Shown here: positions 23,645 to 29,143 of the stretch, in pieces | How positions within the stretch are numbered: the stretch's first letter is position 1 | How the letters are laid out: each line of letters opens with the position of its first letter | From: Pseudomonadota bacterium | GTDB lineage: Bacteria; Pseudomonadota; Alphaproteobacteria; Rickettsiales; Rickettsiaceae | Direction: 5' to 3' | DNA: 29,143 nt | Assembly (NCBI GenBank): GCA_021804505.1 | Contig: JAJZHL010000001.1 | Span: 1-29,143, forward strand | Made by a program: the position numbers and the translations under genes | Notes under the pieces: model-generated | The model's input: only the letters and a program-made list of their open reading frames with translations | What the model was told of the DNA's origin: nothing | The model's database searches: none

Positions 23645-24766
23645 TTATTTACCATGTCCATCATCACCACGTCCTTTATTTGTTGTTGGTTTTTTTATAT
23701 TAGGCGTACTAGGTGGATGGAGGCGACCGCTAGAAGGCGTATCATTTTTTTGCTGCTCACCTAGCCTCTCTTTCAGCTTGTTTGCCATATTTGGATCTTC
23801 TTTGACAGCTTCCGCCGTTCTATCTAAGAACGCTTCCTGAAGTGTTTCTGTATCTGCCATAAAGTTCATCAAAGACTCAGCTGTGCCATCGCCTTTATTT
23901 TGTGCCAGTTTCACGAATGTCTCCTTTCCAACAGCAGCAAGAGTATTAGCAAAAACATCCTTTTTCTTTTCTTTCAATATTGCTTTATGTTCTTCTTTCT
24001 TTACAACTTTTTCACCCTCATTAATACTATTTATTTGTTCAAAGCATTTATCTATTTCTTTATGGCCCTGCTGTATTATTCCACTAGCCACGTCCTTACG
24101 TTTAATATAATTGTTTCTTCTTTGCTCTAAAATTGGTCTTTCTTTATGATCTTGAGGTAGTGTTTTTAGTTTACTGTCTATTTTTTTAATTTCTCTAGTA
24201 TAATACTCATGCTCAACCTCAGCAGTCTTAAATGACGCACCCAATTTTTTGTTATGTTCTCTTTCTTCCTTTTTCTGCTTATCAGTCTTTGTTAGCCTGT
24301 TTATTAGGTCATCACTAACCGTACCAGTTTTGACGGCTTCTACAAAATCTTTTAAGTTTTCAGCGTCTGCACTCTTCCTTTTCAGATGGTCTTTGTGAGT
24401 ATCATTAAACGATTTATAGATTTTATCATTCTCTGCTGCTATACGAGCTAAAGCTGCTTCTTTAGCTTTTTCTTCTTCACTACGCTCTTTTTCCTTTTCT
24501 TCGATATACTTAGCTTGCGTCTCTATCATATCGTTACTAGTCAGGGACAAAAGATACTGCCTTTGTTTTTTTTCCTCTTCCTCCATCTCAGCAATTTTCT
24601 TATCTATATTCTTCACTTCCTCATACGCATCAATTTCCTTCTCTAAACTTTTTGTGCCGGACAGACCAGAAGGTCCAGAAGAATAAGACAGGCTTTTCTG
24701 CTCATTAACTGCATTTTCCAGTTGGGGTGGAAGTTTGCCCTCCTCTTTGTCTTCAGCCATAATCAT
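23645..24766 (-). CDS. Long charged coiled-coil protein, candidate effector
   Basis: 373 residues, no signal peptide or membrane segment. Residues about 40-300 are lysine- and glutamate-rich with strong coiled-coil heptads (DKKIAEMEEEEKKQRQYLL, KYIEEKEKERSEEEKAKEAA). The C-terminal 30 residues are proline-, glycine- and basic-rich (SSGRLHPPSTPNIKKPTTNKGRGDDGHGK) and could be a T4SS secretion signal. It lies 29 bases upstream of the CaaX gene, so the two are probably one transcription unit and may act together. No homologue is recognised; the start could be ATG at 24766 or the third codon. Confidence 0.68.
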   Translation of the reverse strand: MIMAEDKEEGKLPPQLENAVNEQKSLSYSSGPSGLSGTKSLEKEIDAYEEVKNIDKKIAEMEEEEKKQRQYLLSLTSNDMIETQAKYIEEKEKERSEEEKAKEAALARIAAENDKIYKSFNDTHKDHLKRKSADAENLKDFVEAVKTGTVSDDLINRLTKTDKQKKEEREHNKKLGASFKTAEVEHEYYTREIKKIDSKLKTLPQDHKERPILEQRRNNYIKRKDVASGIIQQGHKEIDKCFEQINSINEGEKVVKKEEHKAILKEKKKDVFANTLAAVGKETFVKLAQNKGDGTAESLMNFMADTETLQEAFLDRTAEAVKEDPNMANKLKERLGEQQKNDTPSSGRLHPPSTPNIKKPTTNKGRGDDGHGK

Positions 24767-24911
24767 GCTACCATTCTATTACAACAGTCCCATTAAAACC
24801 AATTTAGACTTAGTAGTCAATAAATATAAAGTCACTAACCACTATTTTGCTAGTGTAGTAATACATTATTGCCGTATATTTTAAAGACATTGTTGAACCA
24901 GGTTTTAGTAA

Positions 24912-27005
24912 TTAAGAATCTATGGTTTCCGGCTGAGGAAAACGCTCTGACTTTTTAGCCCTACTAGGAAAATGCAATATTTCTCCTGGTCCCCTATTAC
25001 CTTCTTTAGTACTTCTTATCGACTGAATCATAGCAGATATATTTCTACGCTCTACTTCCTCTCCTAAACCGTTATATGCTTGAGCTTTTTCTTCCCATGC
25101 TAGTAGGTAATCTGGGTCCAGATTAATAACTTCATCGCTACATTTTATAGCCTCGTCATATTTGCCTATTATATTTAAAATATGTGCCTTATAAATCACA
25201 ACTAATTTCTTACTTTCACTGTTATCGCCTATAAGCTCTAACGCTCTATCTATATTCTCCAAAGCTTCACTGTTCTTCCCCTCTTTTTCCATTTGGATAG
25301 CACGTACTAAAGCAAGGCTTAAAGCTACTTTCTTATTGTGAGGTTTATGTTTAAGGTCATTTTCTAAATTGCTGATAACTTGGTTATAATTCATTAATTC
25401 ACCTAGGCTGAAATATTCTTTATATGTTAAAGAATTCTTGTTATTTAGATTCATCACTAACAAGGTATTAATACAAGCAATAGCCTCAGAATATCTCGTT
25501 AATTTATTCAGTAACAATATTTTGTGTCCAAGAACTTTCTTTTTATCCTTGTCACTAGAGTTAAAAGATTCTGCTGTAGTGCATAAACTCAGTGCACTTT
25601 CATATTGTTCGAACCCATACTGATAAACTATCATAAAACATAATGTAGCTACGTTTTTTGAATCAAGATTAACAAGTACGCCGATTAGATTAGACGCTTC
25701 ATTAAACTTAGCTAAGATGATCAAACAAAAAACTTTCTTTTGTAGAGTGGCAACGGAATGTTTTATCTGCAAAAGCTTGTCACAATATTCTATCGCTTCC
25801 TCGTATTTTTTTATTAATATAAAACAATCTATTTTTACTGACAAACACAAAGGATCACTGCTATTTAATTCTAGACCATTTTCACAATACTCATATGCTT
25901 CTTCATATTCTAACATTTTCCATAAACAACTAGCCTTTTTACCCCAGTTATGCTCATTAGGTTTTAGATCAGATATTTTATTATAACAATCCAAAGCTTC
26001 TAGGAATTTATCTAATTGATATAAACACTCTGCTTTATACCTTAAAGCATTCATGTATATAGATTTTTCATCTATACATTTTGATATAAGCTCATCGAAA
26101 ATGTTTAAGGCTTCTGTATATAATTCTTGTTTAATATATTTCTGTCCTACGTTTAAACGCTCCTCCAGCATTTCTTTGTAAGAAATAATTTTGTTATTAC
26201 TATTAACTAGCACAACAAATTGTGCGTAATCCTTTATCCAGCTGTCTATGATATATTTTTCAAACGACACTCCAGAGCTGGTTTTAACTATGTTATCAAA
26301 AACCTTGGAAACACCTATTGCTTCTTGGTAATTAATATTTTTTCTACCTAGCTTCATAGCATTTTGCTGAATTTGTACCACACACTCATCTGCTAGCTTT
26401 TTAGCTTTATCAGGAATATGATTGTTATTCACTCCTTCAATTGTATTACCACCCCTAAGCTTGGCGTTTATAGCCATACATAAATAAGCTAGGAACTCAT
26501 TTTTTACTACCCCATATCCTTTATCAAAACATACGGCTAAAAAATCAGCGGCTACACCCACCACCCCTACTGCCATACATAAATATATGGAATATGCCAT
26601 TTCTGCATCTAGCAAAAACAAATTGTCTACTTCAACAATGTGTCTGTGATTCTTTCTATGTTCAACAACTTCCTCCTTTATACCTTCCAGCTCTTCATAT
26701 ACTTTCTTTCGATACGCTAATACTTCTTTTTGTTCCTTTGCAGCATTTTCCTCTAGTAATTGCTTATGAAAATCATTCTTAAATATATCGTGCTCTTCCT
26801 GAAGCAATTTCCATTTTGCTTCCTTTCGTAACATCTCTAGCTCTCGTGTTGAAATGCCACTTAAGTTATTTTCCTCCTTTTGTCTATTTGATGAATATAT
26901 ATCTTGTACTTTTGTAAATAGGAGTGTTGTAGATAAACCTGCCATAACTTTTTGTTGCTCAGCTAAGTCTATTGGTAAATTTATTAATTTAGTTTTTAGC
27001 ATCAT
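24912..27005 (-). CDS. Large TPR-repeat protein with coiled N terminus
   Basis: 697 residues. Residues about 60-130 form a charged coiled coil; about 133-155 are hydrophobic (AYSIYLCMAVGVVGVAADFLAV) and may insert in a membrane. From about 285 to 670 come roughly ten TPR units (for example LYTEALNIFDELI, KFLEALDCYNKISDLKPN, KYEEAIEYCDKLL, KYDEAIKCSDEVINLDPDYLLAWEEKAQAYNGLGE). TPRs bind other proteins and are frequent among RAGE-encoded proteins thought to act on the host. The middle repeats are homologous to the next gene upstream. The C terminus is basic (FPSRAKKSERFPQ). Confidence 0.82.
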   Translation of the reverse strand: MMLKTKLINLPIDLAEQQKVMAGLSTTLLFTKVQDIYSSNRQKEENNLSGISTRELEMLRKEAKWKLLQEEHDIFKNDFHKQLLEENAAKEQKEVLAYRKKVYEELEGIKEEVVEHRKNHRHIVEVDNLFLLDAEMAYSIYLCMAVGVVGVAADFLAVCFDKGYGVVKNEFLAYLCMAINAKLRGGNTIEGVNNNHIPDKAKKLADECVVQIQQNAMKLGRKNINYQEAIGVSKVFDNIVKTSSGVSFEKYIIDSWIKDYAQFVVLVNSNNKIISYKEMLEERLNVGQKYIKQELYTEALNIFDELISKCIDEKSIYMNALRYKAECLYQLDKFLEALDCYNKISDLKPNEHNWGKKASCLWKMLEYEEAYEYCENGLELNSSDPLCLSVKIDCFILIKKYEEAIEYCDKLLQIKHSVATLQKKVFCLIILAKFNEASNLIGVLVNLDSKNVATLCFMIVYQYGFEQYESALSLCTTAESFNSSDKDKKKVLGHKILLLNKLTRYSEAIACINTLLVMNLNNKNSLTYKEYFSLGELMNYNQVISNLENDLKHKPHNKKVALSLALVRAIQMEKEGKNSEALENIDRALELIGDNSESKKLVVIYKAHILNIIGKYDEAIKCSDEVINLDPDYLLAWEEKAQAYNGLGEEVERRNISAMIQSIRSTKEGNRGPGEILHFPSRAKKSERFPQPETIDS

Positions 27006-27102
27006 TTCCTACCATTATATTTTAGCATCTTGCTCTAAATTGCCTTACGTAACAAATTTAGATTTGAACACAACGGCGTCTTAGAGATATTTTATAATTT
27101 CT

Positions 27103-27945
27103 TCACGAACTACCAAATTGGTTTAAAGTTGATGCCTTATGTAGCAAAGCATCCTGATCAACAAAACCATTCATCGGTAAGGCATCCAGGACTTTTTGAT
27201 AGGCATTAGCCTCATCATATCTTGTCAAGTTCTTCAGAGCCAATATCTTATAATAAAGAACTTCTCTAGTATTTTGCTCACCAGAATCTAATACTGCCAC
27301 TTCATCGCAGCATGTAAGTGCTTTTTCATATTCCTCTAACTTGCATAAACAAAGTATTTTTTGATATAGTGTATTTAAGTTTTTAGGAGCAAGCGTTAAA
27401 GCAGAATCTATTACATCAAGTGCCTCATCATATCTTTTTGTACGAATCAGACAAAATGCCTTAGCTCTTAATGTACTTGCAGAAAGTTCTATCATAGAAT
27501 ATTTATCATAATATTCTATTGCCTCTTCATACTTCCCCAATTGCGATAAACATTTTGCTTTAACTGATAGGCACAATGCATCGGTACTATTTAATTTTAA
27601 TCCTTTATCACAGGGCTTCAATGCTTCTGAGTATTTACTGCTCTCATATAAACAGGCAGCCATATAACGCCATTCTTTCATATTATGATTAACGGCAGAT
27701 AATTTATTATAACAATCTAAGGCTTCCGGAAATTTACCCAACATATACAAACAAAAGCCCTTATTTCTTAGGGCATCTTTATATATGGACCCCATGCCTT
27801 CAGATTCTAGCACAAGCTTATCAAAAATATTTAAGGCATCTGTATATAGCTTTTGCTCAATATAATCCAACCCTACTATCATTTGGTCCAACGCATTATA
27901 GCGTGCATAATGCTTTTGGAGCTTTTCTAGTACACCTTTTGCCAT
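27103..27945 (-). CDS. TPR-repeat protein, paralogue of the large TPR protein
   Basis: 280 residues made almost entirely of TPR units in consecutive 34-residue steps (YTDALNIFDKLV, KFPEALDCYNKLSAVN, KYSEALKPCDKGLKLNSTDALCLSVKAKCLSQLGKYEEAIEYYDKY, RYDEALDVIDSAL, EYEKALTCCDEV). It corresponds to the middle of the 697-residue neighbour but lacks its coiled/hydrophobic N terminus and the last repeats, so it is a partial duplicate with a new start. No catalytic domain. A third, decayed copy follows at 28188-28406. Confidence 0.8.
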   Translation of the reverse strand: MAKGVLEKLQKHYARYNALDQMIVGLDYIEQKLYTDALNIFDKLVLESEGMGSIYKDALRNKGFCLYMLGKFPEALDCYNKLSAVNHNMKEWRYMAACLYESSKYSEALKPCDKGLKLNSTDALCLSVKAKCLSQLGKYEEAIEYYDKYSMIELSASTLRAKAFCLIRTKRYDEALDVIDSALTLAPKNLNTLYQKILCLCKLEEYEKALTCCDEVAVLDSGEQNTREVLYYKILALKNLTRYDEANAYQKVLDALPMNGFVDQDALLHKASTLNQFGSS

Positions 27946-28187
27946 AGTACCTCTTATACTTTGTAGAATTTAATCACTTTTAAAGTTTGCATACTACTTA
28001 CTAATACTTTTTGCTCAACAGTGAATTCCAATAAGCCTCCACGCTAACTGTAGGAACTTTATCTTACAACACTGTCACCTCTTAAATGAGACTACACTAG
28101 ACTAATTTTCAAAACAAATTTTTTACTAATCATTTCATGAGGTTCTTGTTATGCTAATTTCTTTATAGCTGCACTTTCCTTATCACG

Positions 28188-28406
28188 TTTAGCAGACACT
28201 TGCTTTGATGTGTAACGTAGGTTCTAAATCATTATTAATTACCGCCTTGTGTTGCAGATTTTCCATTTCTATAATATTTCTTTCTAAGCCACCAACACTT
28301 CATATTTTCCTAGCTTTGCTAAACAACTTGTTTTAGCCATTAGACACAATGCATTATTTGCATTTAAGGCTAGTCCTCTATCGCAATCTTCCAATGCTTT
28401 TGAGTA
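28188..28406 (-). pseudogene. Decayed TPR gene fragment
   Basis: From 28406 on the minus strand a 40-codon frame (to TAG at 28284) reads YSKALEDCDRGLALNANNALCLMAKTSCLAKLGKYE, closely similar to the YSEALKPCDKGLKLNSTDALCLSVKAKCLSQLGKYE unit of the intact TPR gene at 27103. After the stop, another frame gives NDLEPTLHIKASVC, like IELSASTLRAKAFC of the intact protein. There is a stop just upstream of the fragment and no start codon. The surrounding 27946-28469 holds nothing else that I can identify. Confidence 0.65.
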
Positions 28407-28469
28407 TTATGTAACAAAAAGTGGTTACCGTTAACAGTATAGCTTACTTAGGTTACTAGACCGTAAATC

Positions 28470-28841
28470 TTATCTTTCAGATAAACTGCGTACTAGAACA
28501 TTTATGGCTTCCTGCAGTTTAGGATTTCTTATTTCCATAAAACCCCGTGAAACCTCAATACACATACTCTGATGCTGTGTAGGAGTTACCTCAACATCTT
28601 GATCACTTTCTATATTTTTTAACAAATTACTTATATTCACACCAAAAGTTCTTGCTATAAGCATTAACCTTCCAACAGATATCCTATTTAAACCTTTTTC
28701 GTATTTTTGTAATTGCTGATGCGTTACCTCAATTTCTTCTGCTACCTGTACCCTTGATAAGCCTTTAGCTAGTCTTAAAGAATATATTTTTCTCCCTATT
28801 ATCTTGTCTATTTCAGTTAAATAGTCATTTTTTCTTACCAT
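28470..28841 (-). CDS. XRE/Cro-CI family transcriptional regulator
   Basis: 123 residues. Residues about 13-70 are a classical XRE helix-turn-helix (IGRKIYSLRLAKGLSRVQVAEEIEVTHQQLQKYEKGLNRISVGRLMLIARTFGVNISNLL), of the type widespread in alphaproteobacteria. The C-terminal 50 residues are polar/helical. It lies between the TPR remnant and a gene running off the window, all on the same strand. An inverted repeat AGGTT/AACCT sits 30 bases before its ATG and may be an autoregulatory operator. Confidence 0.86.
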   Translation of the reverse strand: MVRKNDYLTEIDKIIGRKIYSLRLAKGLSRVQVAEEIEVTHQQLQKYEKGLNRISVGRLMLIARTFGVNISNLLKNIESDQDVEVTPTQHQSMCIEVSRGFMEIRNPKLQEAINVLVRSLSER

Positions 28842-28870
28842 TTTATCTATACTACTTAGTTCCTTATTTA

Positions 28871-28885
28871 AGGTTTATTTAACCT
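28871..28885. promoter_or_regulatory. Inverted repeat upstream of XRE gene, possible operator
   Basis: AGGTT (28871-28875), spacer TATTT, AACCT (28881-28885); directly beside it CCTTATTTAAGG (28862-28873) is nearly palindromic. The place, 30-45 bases before the regulator's ATG, fits autorepression. The repeat is short, so chance is possible. Confidence 0.35.
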
Positions 28886-28901
28886 AATAGTTACAACGCT
28901 G

Positions 28902-29143
28902 TCAAGTTGTATCTCCTGCTAGAAAATTTTCTTTTCTGGTCATTATACCCTCAGATTTATTGAATTCCAGGTTAGTTAGAGTTTTACAATACTGCTCTAT
29001 TAGATGTCCATATCGTTGTCTAACCATATCCCTCATAAAGTTGCTAGGTAAATGCAAGACCAGAGCTATTTCACCTTTGGACCACGCTTTTTTGTCTAAA
29101 CGTTCTTCTGCTATCGCCTGTGAAAACCACGCCCTATAAGCTT
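28902..29143 (-). CDS. 3' part of an unidentified gene (cut by window edge)
   Basis: The minus strand is open from the window end to a TGA at 28902, giving 80 codons (YRAWFSQAIAEERLDKKAWSKGEIALVLHLPSNFMRDMVRQRYGHLIEQYCK...). The composition is that of a soluble, helical protein with balanced charge; WSKGEIALVLHLPSNFMRDMVRQRYG may be a helix-turn-helix-like end. I do not recognise the family. It stops 61 bases before the XRE start and has the same direction. Confidence 0.55.
   Translation of the reverse strand, partial: AYRAWFSQAIAEERLDKKAWSKGEIALVLHLPSNFMRDMVRQRYGHLIEQYCKTLTNLEFNKSEGIMTRKENFLAGDTT

Noticed and set aside
1..29143. CRISPR arrays, tRNA or rRNA genes, transposases, integrase and attachment sites
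   Set aside because: No regular short repeats with spacers, no cloverleaf-like sequence, and no recombinase or transposase motif were found; element ends are probably outside the window.

Overview
The window is AT-rich and most genes lie on the minus strand. It carries an F-type conjugative type IV secretion (T4SS) operon followed by accessory genes typical of the integrative conjugative elements of Rickettsiales (the Rickettsiales Amplified Genetic Element, RAGE, or a related plasmid). Those cargo genes are an HD-domain SpoT-like hydrolase, ProP-like MFS transporters, TPR proteins, a histidine-kinase-like protein, XRE regulators and a toxin-antitoxin pair. An obligate intracellular alphaproteobacterium, Rickettsia or a close relative, is the best guess. 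This rests on gene content and base composition; no ribosomal or housekeeping gene is present to confirm it.

Layout. (1) 1-12543, minus strand: a tightly packed operon headed by a replication initiator with a DnaA N-terminal-type domain. It continues with two small proteins, a TraA-like pilin, TraL, TraE, TraK, TraB, TraV, TraC, TrbI, an unknown membrane protein, TraW, a four-helix membrane protein, a protein with a permuted papain-like (LRAT/NlpC-P60-type) signature, and the start of TraU, cut by the window edge. ATGA overlaps at several junctions point to translational coupling. (2) 12544-17710: an AT-rich control region with inverted repeats and an XRE regulator on the plus strand. Opposite it is a three-gene module on the minus strand: a small membrane protein, a degenerate membrane sensor kinase, and an NB-ARC/TPR (STAND) protein that starts with a Sec signal peptide. 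This module sits directly behind a truncated second copy of the initiator gene's 5' end, with its own leader hairpin. (3) 17710-20014: a double-HTH regulator, a Phd/VapC-type pair whose toxin has no normal start codon, and an HD-only SpoT-like protein. (4) 20083-28406, minus strand: two paralogous MFS transporters, a protein ending in a eukaryotic prenylation (CaaX) motif, a long coiled-coil protein, two paralogous TPR proteins and a decayed TPR fragment. (5) 28470-29143: another XRE regulator and the 3' part of an unidentified gene.

How it fits together. The initiator and tra genes would replicate and transfer the element. The XRE proteins divergent from the initiator are likely copy or transfer regulators. 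The cargo looks aimed at host interaction (CaaX, TPR and coiled-coil proteins, exported STAND protein, papain-like protein), metabolite uptake (MFS) and alarmone control (HD hydrolase). Fossils of the initiator, of spoT and of a TPR gene show repeated duplication and recombination between element copies.

The most promising undescribed items are the CVIL-tailed protein, the exported NB-ARC protein paired with a pseudokinase sensor behind a captured initiator leader, and the tail-to-tail coding overlap of spoT and a transporter gene.
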